Of a DNA stretch of 64,000 nucleotides, positions 42,101-55,069 are shown piece after piece. Origin of the DNA: Oikopleura dioica (taxonomy: Eukaryota; Chordata; Appendicularia; Copelata; Oikopleuridae); NCBI GenBank assembly GCA_907165135.1, contig OU015569.1:6758001-6822000 (forward strand). Direction: 5' to 3'. Position 1 is the first letter of the stretch. Every line of letters starts with the position of its first letter. Made by a program: the position numbers and the translations under genes. Under the pieces are notes generated by a model, which saw nothing but the letters and a program-made list of their open reading frames with translations, had not been told where the DNA came from and did not search any database.

Positions 42101-43132
42101 GATCTCTCTTCGGATCGGATATGTAAGCAGGTGTTGCTGTGGTGAGCCCAAGAATCAGTGTCAGATAAACCGATTATTTGCGATGTGGAGATGCGCGCTT
42201 ATCGCGGATCCAACTTTCCTTCCTCCAAATTTACCACAATGCTATTACCGCGTCAATGCAAAATTTCATCGCGCAACCAACGATAAAATCAATAATCTCA
42301 AAAAAGAACCTTCTTAGCTGGTTTCCACTAGTAAAAACTCAATAATACGGAAAGCCACATTGCAGAATAAGAATACATCTTCGAAATCTAAAATAACACT
42401 GGTCAGCGAGTCCCCTAATAAGTTCGATATCAAAGGAAGAAATTATATTTTCGTAGGGAAAATATAGGAGCTGGCAAGGATTCTCTTTCAATTATAGTCG
42501 CCCGACGCGGTCAATTTCAAATTTTACTAGTTCACAAAGATCACTTGCGGAGAATTTAATTCGCAAAATTTCGGCCAGCTGTTTGAAATTGTGGAAAATA
42601 CCGAAAGTTTGAATAGGAAAAACAACGGGGGAGCGCTGGACCTTTGCCTTTTTCTTTTTGGGAGCTGTTATTTTTGCTTACTCAACATCACAAATATCAG
42701 TTGTATGCCAATGCTAACTCGATTGTATTATATCAATGAATTTGCTTATTCGAGTTCATGAGAAAAAATCTTGGTAAAGACTCAGTGCGTTGTTGTTTTT
42801 TGTCTATTACGAGGGCTTTACTTGCTCCGCAATCCGAATAAAGAAGAAAAAAGATAATTGTAGAAAAAGTTTTCAGTTAGTACACAGACTGAGACTGGGC
42901 CTACTGGAGGTCTCACATCCGCTCGAGCGCATTCCCTCAAGGATTTGGTAAGGTGTTAGGTTTGCTCGGCCCCGCTGGGCGACCTCAATCGGCTTCCGCC
43001 GCCCGTTGCTCCGAGATCGCGATTCAGTTGACCCGTCGAGAGAACATTCCTTCATTCAAAATTTCAATATTTTTTTTTTCGACAAAGAGATCAGAAACAA
43101 AGAAGTTTTAGAGAGATCACTGTCCTCGACTG
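39171..43132. other. Long gene-poor region with isolated exon-like pieces
   Basis: About 4 kb without a confirmed gene. Exon-like pieces on the plus strand: 40114-40386 (90 codons, basic, starts MMSLWTWWRGDK), about 40694-40819 (charged, AIQQHEEQFQEEPLERK, followed by a GT) and 41617-41736 (starts MQLVTPRGSWSLQTTD, followed by a strong GTAAGT). They could be alternative 5' exons of the RhoGAP gene, or chance. A GC-rich island at about 42890-43040 stands out from the AT-rich surroundings. Confidence 0.35.
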
Positions 43133-46100
43133 ATGATAAGAAGACTCAACTCGTTGAGGCTGAAGAAAAACGAACGCAATGATTACGGTAAGAGCAAATT
43201 TACCTAAGTCGAATCACAAATGCACCGATTGATCACTTTTCTCAGCATTATTGGATCATAAGTTAATACAGTCTCCGTGACCTTTTAGGAAATACTGTCG
43301 TTCAAAAAGAGCCCGCCAGTTGACTGGTGCCTGCCAAAAAGAATATCCACGCTATAAACATATATATTGCCATCCATAAAAAAGAAGGAAACTAGATTCT
43401 TCCTAGATTGCGCGCTCAAATAATCCAAACGTGTTAAACCCGATTATTAATCTGGCCTAAAAGCACCTTAACTGTTTATTTCCTCTCAATAAGCATTTTC
43501 GAGCTCAGGATCATAATACTCTTCATACTCTTTGTAGGAACAGTAATATTGAAAAAGTCCCGTCTCTTGGAGGAAAGAAAATGCTGCACCTAACATGTTG
43601 CATGCTCGACCTCCGATTGTTGATAACACGGTGCATCGATGCGTACATCCTCTCACTCCATTCAGACACGGTTAATTATACGCATCCCCACTATGCATGG
43701 AATGAGCGGCGTTGCATACCCGTAGGAATTTAAATTGTATACGATAAGTATTAAAAGTTGAGCAACAGTGAATCCGCGCTAAACAAAAGCAGTGTTGTCA
43801 CCCTCCTTTTATTGAAACCGCCAAAAATATCGCTAATGTCGACAAGGAGTTATCAAAAGCTAATAGGATTGACTAAACCCTCCTTCTTTTATTGAATACA
43901 GGTTAAGCAAAGCCAAAGCTTGGGGCCGCCTGTTCGAACAAAAGCGACTTTTCGGTTATTTAGGCTTCCACTCGGCGACGGGCTTTTTCTGACCACTTGA
44001 AATTTTTTGTCCATAAAGCTTTAGAGAGAAAGGACGTTGTTTTGATGAGTTTTATGGAATTTCAACGGTTTTCTCAGGGTGGGTTCTCCCTTTTCCGTAA
44101 ATTTAAAATCAAAGACTACCATTACTGACGAAAACAATTTAGAGACGCGGGCATTCGAAGCTTGCCGATGGCTGAGGCAGACTGGATTCCCACAGTACGC
44201 GCAGCTTTTTATAGGTAAGCTGTGCTGGCAACAAACTCTGTTTACTCGATTTAGATGGCAAATTCCCGCTCTACATAGACGCCATTATCAACGAGCATGA
44301 TTTCTTGGAGAAAGACTCCCAGCGTGCTGTCCGCAGGTGAGATACATTTTGCAATATTGAATTTGACCTTCTTCGAAATTATCCTCAACCAAACAAAAAC
44401 AACTGCTGAGTGAGCTCAAATCTTTCCAAATTTGAGCGTGGATTAGTAGATTCTGGCTAGTATATACTCTTTTCCGCAGGGTTCAGCGACTTTTCCTCCT
44501 GCAAAATTGGGTCAGTTGGAAGAATCACTTCTACTTTGAATTTAACGGGGATTCAGTAGTTCCTTTGAGACCGAAGATCAGATTTTACAGTGGCTGCTAC
44601 ACTTCTACCTGGCGCCACATAAATTTGTGATAATTCATGGGTCAATGATCGATACTCTATCACGTAAAAATTCGCAATCGAAGAACAGCTTTCCATAAAT
44701 AGCCAAGTACTTCCTCTGCAAAGTTTTCGTCATGGGGCATCAGCTGCAGCAAATACGAATATCTGTCAACCTCTGCAAAGGTCACTTAGACCATGCAAAT
44801 CCACTGTCATTTCAGAAACATTTTTAAATATATGAAGTTGATTTTTGGTTTAGGAGACTCGAGCTGTTGAACAAAGCAGCAATCGCGGCGGACACGATTG
44901 CAGCGACGCCGCCTCCAGTAAGTCGATTTTATATTTACAAAATTGATGCTTGATCAAATCTTTATCACATTTGTTAACATGACCCCTTCATCTCTTTGAA
45001 ATGAGATTGCGCGTGACTACTCCACACAAACAAAATATATTTTCTAAGCTTTATCGGCCCATTGAAAGGTTGAATGCAGCGAAGCTACAATCAACACGCA
45101 TTTGTCCGGTAAATTCTTCTTGAGAATATTTTTCAGCGTATTCAACCAAGATTGCCCATAAATACGGCACAGAAAACTGTATTGACTGTTAAAATCAAAC
45201 AGGAATACTGTTTTTGAAGATGCGCTCACGAGTGTTCAGATTCTTACATTTTTATCTGGCAACAGTAAATGGTTTCATGCGATCCTTATTCAGAGTAAAG
45301 ATTATTTAGCCAAACGAATTTGACGTGGGTCAGAGCGATCTGAGACCGCTGCGCAAACACTCGTTACAGTTCGCTTTCTTTCTATACGGAACTCGTGATC
45401 TGCACAGGAGATATCTTTAATTGCCGGAAAGTGCCTAATAGATTCTCCTCTGGAAACACTAGAGTTCAGCTTCTCACCTAATACAATTGCAAAAATTCAC
45501 ATGCCCTGTCAACAATCACCACTCGAGTCAATTCTATCAATTTTTAACTCGCCCATTTATAATTGGTGATTAATAATTTTCAGATATAATCCTAAAGCCG
45601 ATCTGCTCACAGCTGAATCCTCTGGGCATTATGCCAGGAGGTTGGCCAAGAATTGCCTCCGGCAGCTTTCGTTGAAAATTTATGACTCCTCGGAGTCAAG
45701 CAATCTGCACTAGCCATAAAGGTTAATGCAACCTGGTCTTGACTTAATTGCTGAAAATATTTTCAAGTTATTTTAATAACTAAAGATCGTGGTGTTTAAA
45801 TGGTTCAATTTTATAGATAAATCAAGTGAAGAATTTTAGACACTTAGAAATGTTGGATTTCTGTTATTTATTGACTAAGACAAAATATATTTTAGTGAAC
45901 TCGCTAGAAAAGATAAGACTAACGTCTTGTATTCTTTCCCCAATACACGCATTGACTTGCTTGATTGCGTGGATGATGAGACTTTTTTGAACAAGTGAAC
46001 GTCAATTTTGACAATACCATTTGATATGCAGCTCCTCAGGGCACAATTTGGCGCGTGCCCAACCATGCAACCTTATTACCCATAGTAGGAACGCCGAGAT

Positions 46101-49100
46101 GGCGCTAGAATAGACTGTTGCTCTCTGTTGTGACAGAGCAAGAGACTGATACAAAAGAATGGACCGCCCGCACGTTCTAAAGAGTCTTGAAGAGAATTAG
46201 TGTTTTGGGCACACGAGGCGAACCTGAGCCCGAACAAGATATTCCAAGCGCGCTCAGAACCTTAGCACCGCCAGAACCTGAGAAGCCCCTTTGTCAACAA
46301 AAACAGACTCAAGGATCTACCCAGGCGGAAGAGACATTTCCCATCTCTGGAGAAAGCCACTCAAATGATATGTTTTAAAAAGGTTTATAACTTGTAAAAA
46401 GACAGATTCTCCGACATTCCAGAGATATTTCCAGTCCTGGGAAAGACGAGGGTTGGGACTTTATGCATTCCCAGAGACAACATGTTGTGACACTAGTCTG
46501 CAACCTAATGCCAATTTGACAGGTTTTGAAATTAACTATGGCCAGATTATTATGTTTTCGTGCAGTCGGTGAGAATTTATTTTTATTTGTTCTACTCGTG
46601 TTTGGCTCTGGGCGATATTGTGCTTGAGGCGACTGCTAGTCGAGGCACATCCGACAGTTGCCTTCCCACGGACCAGACGTGTCCAAACACAGATTATATC
46701 ACACATTCGATAAAATTATGTCCGGTTCTCTCACCTCGCGGCGCTCATCATCGCCCATTGCCTTGTGAAACAGTCACTTCATGACTCTCGTAAAGGCAGG
46801 AATCATTTTAAATTCATATTTTCACCCCAGGAATTTAATATCGCGCTAACTATTTGCTCAGTTGAAAGCAGAGTATCAACGCTAATTCACATGTTCATCA
46901 ATCACTGGTCATCTGGCTCGAGAAATTAACATATTATTAATCTCTCCGGTTGTATCCTTACTACTGTTGCATTAGGAGACTATTTATCGATGCCTAAATT
47001 TAATTCGGTTAAGCTGTTCAAACATGCCAGCCAAAAATACTTCCGGAAGGAACATTTAACCAATATTTAGCAAGCAAAAGTCAACTTGACCGTGAAACTC
47101 AAAGCTAACTTTGTCAAAAACTATGGAGATTGACATTATTTTAAGATGCATGGGATCGACATTATGGATGGGGAGGACGATGTTTGCCTCTCCCAACTTT
47201 GGACGCTGGACAGGAAAAAACAAGTCTGGGCCCGGAACAAGACTCAAGGTGTCCGGCGAAGTGCGAGCACGCCAAACTCTGTAAGTACACTGCAATCTGT
47301 GGAATTTCAGCTTTGTGCGGCCACAGTATAACCTTTTGTCACTCGCAGGGGGCCGTCCCGCGCTCTCAGTAGAGAAGATCAAAAGAATTACTTCTATTCA
47401 TCTGCACTTAAATAGAGAGAATCGTTTTTGAGTTAGCTTTGGGCAGATATTACTGTATTTCAAGGCTCCATTATGTCCGAGCGATAAAGCTGGTAATAAT
47501 ACTCTTGCGAGGTAATACTGTATGTTCTGAAATAAGTTATAGAAATAGTTCATATCTCTTATTGAAATTCTTGAAAGTGAAATGTCGGAGGCAAGTTCGT
47601 GTTTGACAGGAGTGCTACTGTAACTATGCTTCAATTGACTATATTTGTGCAAGTGTCACACCACAATGCGATTTGACTGTGTTCTCATCTGGCGATGTTA
47701 TATTTTCTTAAACGTTTAAATGCCTTTATTACACAATCAGTCTCATTCAACTCTCAGAACAAGACTTTACACAAGCCTGCTGATTTTGCGAAAAACACGC
47801 ACGAGTAGTAAAAATGAGTGCGAGTACGGCGCCTGATACACGTAGAGAGCGAGTATTCAACCCCACTCAAGAAAAATAACAGCTATCGAAAATTCAATTT
47901 AGCGCTGCCGAATATCTCCGCGCGTAACTCAGCTCCAGCCCACTTCCGAAGACTCCGATATGGACCAGAGCAACGAGATTAACAACGAATTCGCCTCACT
48001 TGATCGCCGAGGAATGATGAAGACTTCTTCTTTCATGCGCAAATTTCGCCCACTCAGGAAAAGCTCACTAAAATTAACTCAGACAGATTAAAATAAGTAT
48101 TGCGAGTCCTTTAGCTAGAAAATCCCATAGATCTCCGGAATTCCAAAATTCTGACTCAAAGTTTAAATTCTATTGTCACGACGAGTATTACGCGTAAAAC
48201 GCTATTCGAAAATGTGCGTGGCTATCTGTTTCTAAGAGTTCTTGGATTTCACTTATCGTTGCCGTTGCCCATCCGTTGCCGGTAGTGACTATTTTTGATT
48301 GTTTTAGCGCTTTAGTTAACGATAGTTGAAATTATAATGGCGTACTTTCTGGGCACTGTTAATTTCACTTGTTTTTAATGTTTGAGTAAGCATGAGCGCA
48401 TGTCATCTTCTTCCAGACTTAACTCGCCGAAAGGCGAATATCTGCTCTGGATAAGTGAGGGCGCGCGAAAGCCTCAACAGAGCTTGTGCTTGCTCTCCAA
48501 ACAATACGCACCATTATCGTTACTGGTTACCCAGTGGTCAGGAGATGAGATCATTTCTCGTATACTAGCTTTTAAGTTATCAACTGCAGACCAATATTTC
48601 CCAGAGATTGAAAATGAGCTGTTATCAGTAATCACAGAACAAGAGAACGACCAGTTAGAAAGAAAACAATCACTATTGGGAATCCTATTCTAAAATCAGG
48701 CATGGAGAATTTATACCGCTACAATTGCCGAGATATCTCCTCAACGGGACAAAGGTAGGATCATAAAAAGAGGTCCCTCTACTGTGTAATCTAAGGACGA
48801 CGAAGCTCTCCGATAAAACTGACTCGGACACAACGAGTGGTCTTGGCCTCGACATTGGGCTGAACACGGCTAGTTCGGATTCGGAGAACTCCGAAAATTT
48901 TATTTCTGACTCGGGCAAGCGATTTACTCAACTGTATCTCTCCGACTCGACCTCGGGTTCCATGCGCCGCCCAAACAGTATTTATGATAATCTGAACGAT
49001 GAGGAAACGACGAACTTATCGAGCGAGCTCAGCGTAAACAACAACGATGATTTCGATCAGATTCAAACCCCAAATAACACCCTCAATCCAAGCCAGAGGA

Positions 49101-52100
49101 AAGACGAAAGCTTTGCCGAAGAAATGGACACGCTCCAAAAAGGCATGCTCGAAGAACTGGAGAGCATCAAGCGAATGCTCACTGATGTGAATTTGCTCTT
49201 TGAAAAGAACGATGACACCCTAGAGCGGCCGAAACAGGAAAGATTCCCGATGAAAGTCATTTCTTATTTATATTGAGAACGGGCACATCAAAACTTTCGA
49301 GGGCTTATTTATTTTGTAGCTCACGATTTTTCTCAATACGTTTGGAAAATTTTTGCTACCATTTTTTTTTTCGTGAAGTTCGTATGACCTCAAACAGCCC
49401 GCAAAATGGGGCAGGTCTGATTGGTATTCCAGAGTGACTTTGTAGTTTCAACACTGGCGCAGCTAATTTATGAAGGCTCGTAATTGTTAGGCCGCGCTCG
49501 GAGCGGCTGTGGCCAAGCAACATTCGGGGACTGAACGTTCTTAAACTAAACTTTGCACGGATAGTGTAAATAGCAATGAAGGTCGTTCGCTTGCGATTTC
49601 TGCAACATTTGTGCACTCGATGATAAGTTCATGGGTATAAAAAGATATTTCGGGAATTCATAAAAAGTCACGAAATGAACAGCGCCACGCCTTCGATTGT
49701 TTCTTCGGTGACGAGGACGACGAGGACGAAGAACAACAGAATGGAGTGGAGCTTTTTATTCCAGAATCAACTTATGACGCGTCGTCAACTCGCTCCTTCT
49801 CTGTTTCCGCCGACATCAGCGAATCCATGTGCCCCAGAGATGACGCGGGCTCTCGTGGACCGAACTCGACGATGGACGATTCCGGTCAAGAGTCAGACCA
49901 CTTCGAAGCCGACCAAACGTGGCATGTTCCGGTGAGAACGCGAAGCTGTCGAAAACGTTTGCGCTGGAAGAGTTTCTATCGGGATCATCAGCCGAGCTTT
50001 CGAAGTCGTAATGTTCAGTTGAGCAATCTTTCTGCTGGACAGGCAAGTGATTATATAAACAGAACTTATTTCACAAAGAAGTTAGGTTATGATGCTTCGC
50101 AAGATTGCCATGCTCAGGCTCACGTCATACATGGAAAGATACAGCACGATACGAAACAACGAAACAATGGCCTGGTAAGTACTTTCTCCCAAATAGTCCT
50201 TAGGCTCGTTGGTAGAAACAAAAGTCGCGTGATAGCGAAAATATATCGATCACTGGGTAAACTTGACGTTGATTTCTTACTCAAACACACTTAAAGTTAT
50301 CTCTTCCTGGAGTTTTATCAAAGTCGAAATAACTGCCGAGTTTTTTTTTTTGAGCTCTATCGGAAAACTCGACTTGGTATATTCGACAATAGATGTTTTA
50401 TCTTCTGCTAGCTGTGAAAGGATATGCTGTCATTTACAGTAAACATCGTTTGAAGTACTCTTTTATGAGTTGGTGGTTCGTTTATGCGCATATGTGGCTT
50501 CTCAGTAAATAGAACATTGATACTCCCAAAGTTCAAAACTCTTTGAACTCAAAGCAGAATTATAAAAGTAACTTTTGAATAGATAGATAGAAGAGTATCG
50601 CATTCATCACCCACGAATTATAGACTATACAATAGCTAACTTAATTTTTAAGGTCTCTTCCGTTTAAACTCAATTTCAAACGGCTAAAGAGCAACTCTTT
50701 ACGAGCGAAAAAATATGTTCGGAGTGAGCCTGTTAAAAAATGCTCAAAATTATGGACAACCACTGCCGCTTCCGATGCAACGAGCATTACAGTATCTACG
50801 ACGAAACGCGATGACACAACAGGATCGTGCTCGACAACATTTTCCGATTTTATCAGACAGCACTATCACTTCCATCTGATGTCTATTTCGTGATTCTTTC
50901 GGTCGCGCAGAACGCGTTACTATGACAAGCCTGTCGTTCCATTTTACATCATTGTCGAGCACGCCTGAAAGGGACTTTTCCGAAAATCAGGAGTCAAAAC
51001 TCGAATTCAAAAGCTTCGACAGACGATGGAGGCAAATCCCGAAGATTTCGAATTCAAATTCGACAATTTTTCCCCGTACGATATCGCAGACGTAGTGAAA
51101 GGATACTTTCGCGACTTACCTGAGCCTCTCATGACTGGAAAACTTTCACAGACCTTCACCTCAATTTTTCTCGGTAGAACTTTGATAAGTCGAAACGGCT
51201 CAATGAATTTGTAGACATTCCACCTCAATACTGGTTAAAAGCAGTTCAACCCGCTATCATGCTCCTCCCCGACGAGAATCGGGAAGTCCTCCAGACTTTG
51301 CTGTATTTTCTGTCCGACGTGGCAGGCAAGTCGGAAGAAAACTCAATGACGGCTGACAATCTCGCCGTTTGCTTTGCGCCTTCTCTCTTCCAACTCAACC
51401 TCAATTCCTCTCGCTCAACAGGAAGTTTTCTCCGTCGACGCAACGGCTCATCAAGCATGCCCTCGCCTGACGAAAGCACAAGAATTCATAACGAGTCCGT
51501 GGCCGCGCATAAGTGCTTTACCTTCATGATAAAAGAATGCAAGAATCTCTTCCGTATTTCGAAAGAAATTATTACCCAATGCAACCTTGGTGTAATGGAA
51601 CAGCCGGAAGATCTTCTCTAGCGGAGCTAGGAAATATGCCATCTGTTCACCAACTCAACGAGTTTGTCGAAAAGTAAGTGCACGTCTCCGCCCTCTCAAA
51701 GTCCAACAATGTTTTCTTTCTAGGAAACTTCAAACAGACTACAGTAGTTCGAGCTGGTCGAAATATCAATTGAATGCGAACTGCTCTTCAGTTTCTGTGC
51801 ATACACGGAAGTGCGACGACGACATGCCGCTAAAGCTTTTCCGCTGTCGCATGACGATTCAAGGCTGTCCAAAGGTAAGCCTAATATTTTCTCAAACTCT
51901 GACAAACCGGAAGTTATTTTATCATCATCAAAGACATTTTGAATTTTCCAGGAATTGAATTAGCAACTTATGTGTGTTTGCCAGTACTTATCGAAAACAA
52001 CAACGAGTCATCTTTGATTTTAAGGCCGTTCTCAATGCCGTCCTGAACGAAAGAAGCCAGTGGGATCCCGATCTTCTCGAAATGCGCAATATTGACAATT

Positions 52101-52658
52101 TGGACGACACATCGGACATCACGCAATACGTCACCGGAAGCATGTCACCACATCCTCACCGTGACTACGTGGTTTACAGAGCTTGGCGATATCGACCAAG
52201 CGGCAAGTGTGAGCTTTTCGTCACAAGCACTCGTCATTCGAAGGTGAGGGCCTCATTGTCTTCATTCTACTTTTATTTATCTTCGGCCCATCCGTAGACC
52301 TCAGTAAATAACGTTACCCTCATATAAAATGTCACCACATAATTAAAGTCTTTTACTAGCGCTCAAATAGAATTTAAACCAACTTTTGCATAAATTTTGT
52401 TTTTAGGCACCTCTAATCGGCGATGTGCGGGGAGTGATTCTCTTGTCTCAATGGACTATCGAGCCGCTAGAAAACGGCAAAAGCCATCTCACGCATATAA
52501 CTCGTTTTGATACTCGCGGTCGGGATCCAAAGTGGTATGATAGGGTAAGTGTTTCGTAAATGTTGCGACGGACGTTTTAATTGTTCCATTTCTAGGTGGC
52601 TGGAAATCAGCTCGCCACGGAAATACGGCGCATTCACGAGCACCTGGCAAAGTCGTAA
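43133..52658 (+). CDS. DLC1: SAM-RhoGAP-START protein, DLC1/STARD13/STARD8 orthologue
   Basis: A Rho GTPase-activating protein of focal adhesions. Exons: 43133-43187, 44143-44214, 44255-44336, 44854-44917, 47146-47280, 47903-~48056, 48796-49255, 49668-50042, 50086-50174, 50204-50256, 50692-50822, 50972-51173, 51215-51589, 51622-51673, 51724-51874, 52025-52243, 52407-52544, 52596-52658. SAM: EACRWLRQTGFPQYAQLF ... EHDFLEKDSQRAVRRLELLNKAA. Family-specific: GEDDVCLSQLWTLDRKKQVWAR, NSIYDNLNDE, RLRWKSFYRDHQPSF, LRKIAMLRLTSYMERYS. RhoGAP: GQPLPLPMQRALQYLRRN, then GLFRKSGVKTRIQ with the arginine finger, YFRDLPEPLMTGKLS and PDENREVLQTLLYFL. START: ERSQWDPDLL, HPHRDYVVYRAWRY. Introns include GC-AG (50043-50085) and GA-AG (50823-50971). 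Exon 47903 probably also ends at a non-GT donor. The start exon is chosen by phase. Confidence 0.92.
44918..47145 (+). other. Unusually long intron of the RhoGAP gene
   Basis: 2.2 kb, against a typical 40-60 nt here. AT-rich, with a few short frames (for example 46187-46378, Pro/Glu rich) but no domain, tRNA or clear repeat. Introns 43188-44142 and about 48057-48795 of the same gene are also long. Confidence 0.6.
50823..50971 (+). repeat. Intron with 12-bp terminal inverted repeats
   Basis: This intron splits the RhoGAP domain just before the arginine-finger loop. Cgtgctcgacaa at 50826-50837 is the exact reverse complement of ttgtcgagcacg at 50952-50963. These lie 3 bases inside the 5' end and 8 bases inside the 3' end. 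The donor reads cag|gatcg (GA) and the acceptor gaaag. The symmetry suggests an intron derived from a small DNA transposon or one held together by a hairpin. Confidence 0.7.
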
Positions 52659-53587
52659 CCAAGAGTGTAAATTTTTGTTATATTCTTTGTAAAACTTCCT
52701 GTATATTGTTCAAACATCACTGTAACAGCTTGGTTGGAATGTTGGCGGGCCAACTATTCAGAACCAAAGCAAACTCTCGATCCCTCTGCAACAGGCCCTG
52801 AAACGCGTGACGTTCTCTGTCACAAAATAACAATACACCTAAGCCATGTACGTCATATTGACAGCGAGATGATACTTTTATAGACGAGAAAGTAAATGTT
52901 TTCATCATTCTAAAAATTCCTTACGAAACCAAAAAGAAAACGAAATTGGCGTCGTTTCTTCAACTGCATTTTCAATTTTCGAATCTTGCGACAAATTATA
53001 GATCTGAAGTAGCTTCGAAGTCTTTTCTGTTTGCTACTTGCCAAGAAAAATCTTGAACTTGATAAATTAGTTCCAAGAAGACAGTTGTTCGCATCCAAGA
53101 CAGTTTTACTGTGTCATCAACAAGGAAAATTCCATGCGCATTAGAAGAGAAATTCGAGGCATGACAGCTGCATCAGTGTGGAATCAACTTTTGACATTTC
53201 CGAGGTGGTCAATAAAAATTTTCAAAGATGTATGAGGTTAGTGACGTCACTAACCTTGAAATAGTTGCGATCTATTAAGGCGGTTTTCGTAGTCAAAACA
53301 TGTTATCTGCGAGTTATGAAACTACCCTCATAATTTTGCTATAAAAATCCATTCTGACGTATGGCCACGAATTTCACGGTAAGCGTTTGACTCTATGCAT
53401 GACCTTGAAACTCGCAATTAGGGCAAATTTAAGAAATTATAATCAAGATGTTGATGAAAAGCTTTGCGTTATAGAAAATGTTTAAACGAAAAGCGTTCGA
53501 CCAGGGCTTCAAACTTTATCAGTCGAAAGCGGAACTTCCCTAGAGGGCTTGTCGATAAAACAAGAGAAGTAGAAAGCAAAAGAATAA
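52659..53587. other. Spacer; possible tiny minus-strand frame
   Basis: This contains the 3' flank of the RhoGAP gene. Minus-strand frames at 52717-52908 (starts MMKTFTFSSIKVSS) and 52910-53098 are adjacent, and an acceptor-like tttttag lies one base before the ATG of the former. No family is recognised, and antisense 3' UTR is equally likely. Confidence 0.3.
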
Positions 53588-54434
53588 ATGTGTTTAGACT
53601 TGAGAAGAGCCTTTTCGATCGTAGCTGTAATAGGAAAGAGCTTTAATCCCAATAATTTATCACTAAATGACTATAACATTCATACTTTAATTAGTTTTTG
53701 CAAATAGACAAAGCTCCCAAAAGAAAATATTATTGCATTTAGCCTTCTTGGTTTCTCAATTTTTGTTTTTATTCAAGATACTCGGATACAGAATTTCTGG
53801 CCACTAATTGGAATCTCTCTTTCTGGATTGACGATTATTGTCTCAGTGGTAGGCATTCTTGGGATTTCCTGCGCTTCAGGCATCTGTCTTAATTTACACA
53901 TAGTACTGGCGACGTGCAGTTTATTCGTATATGCGAGTATATCTGTCTTTTCTGGGCTTAGATTTTCAGGTTATTCAATTCTTTAGAACTCAAAAGTTTC
54001 TAACACTTGCCATTGCAGATATCAACATCTACAGAATACTGAAGAAGAATGAAATTTTCGATAATTTTGACTCTGAAGACGATGATGTTGGGTCAGGAGC
54101 GTTCGACTGTGAACCCACTTTTACTGATATTCAAAGAAGTGAGACAAAATATGGTGAGCTAGACAGCTGCTTGCTCAATGGACGATTCTTCGAAATTTTA
54201 GGCCGGGCTTGAGAGTTGCATCAAAATATAATTCTATGCATCATCGTGAGAAACCCAAAAAAAGAAGAAAAATCACTTGAAACATCAAATCATGCTATCT
54301 TGTTAACTGTTTCCGTCGTTTCTGGTTTTCAAACGATTCTTAGTGTCATTCAGCTTATCTTCACCTGCACAGCGAAACGGAGCATCACTAACCCTTCACG
54401 AGATCACCTTGTTCTTGACGATAAAAGTTTATAA
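53588..54434 (+). CDS. Four-transmembrane protein, tetraspanin-like layout
   Basis: Exons 53588-53620, 53708-53969, 54019-54153 and 54214-54434 join in frame to 216 aa. Three closely spaced TM helices come first (IIAFSLLGFSIFVFI, LIGISLSGLTIIVSVVGILGIS, NLHIVLATCSLFVYASISVF). A hydrophilic loop of about 60 residues follows (acidic FDSEDDDVGSG, one Cys), then a fourth helix (ILLTVSVVSGFQTILSVIQLIF) and a short tail (NPSRDHLVLDD). The size and 3+1 helix spacing match tetraspanins or MS4A/CD20-like proteins. The CCG motif that defines tetraspanins is not seen, so an MS4A-like protein is also possible. The first exon (11 codons) is chosen because its ATG and phase fit. Confidence 0.6.
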
Positions 54435-55069
54435 TAAACATAGATACCTCTCTCTTGGTCAGCAATCGTCGATTTTGCCGAGGGCAACAAGAGAGCAATT
54501 CCATGACAGTATTCCTTGTCTTTCGACAATCATGAACTTTGCCTCCTTTTTGCTCTCAGCTTTGATAAAGTATTATTGGTCTCGTGTTCAAGAGACGATT
54601 CAGTACAGTTTATAAATTTTCAAAGGCATTGGCATTTAGCTCCTAAAATCAAACTATATTTCTTCTCTCAAAAACTTTGATTTTCGATTTCAGTCCTTCT
54701 CTTGCGAAGGGTTTTTGGGAATGAGCAAAATTGCTGTCGAGTTTTGGATGAAAACTCTCTAGCAGTATCTGGTAACGCTGCTTGCATTGTCCCCATTGAA
54801 AGCGGTGGGCCTTTTCGGGCACAAAGCCCGTGGCGCCAAGCACAATGTCCCACAAGTGGAAAACCAATCCGCTCCAGATTATGTTCGGCCTTCCTATTTT
54901 TGTAGTTATGGGAACTATGATAATCCAGAAAGAGTTAATGTTTACGAGTCCTCATGGTGGGAAATTCGTTCTCAATCAATCAATCACCAACTGTTGTTTC
55001 TGGCTTTGGTTTTATTTTATACAGTGAACTGACTTCATAATGTGGTCTTTCAGATTGAGGCTGTGCTCA
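54435..55069. other. Convergent spacer
   Basis: About 630 bp between the 3' ends of a plus-strand and a minus-strand gene. Open frames on both strands around 54650-55030 have no domain, and no polyadenylation or RNA feature is clear. Confidence 0.35.

Noticed and set aside
48382-48693. Extra exon of the RhoGAP gene
   Set aside because: The frame is open and Ser-rich at its start, but no phase-compatible pair of splice sites joins it to its neighbours.
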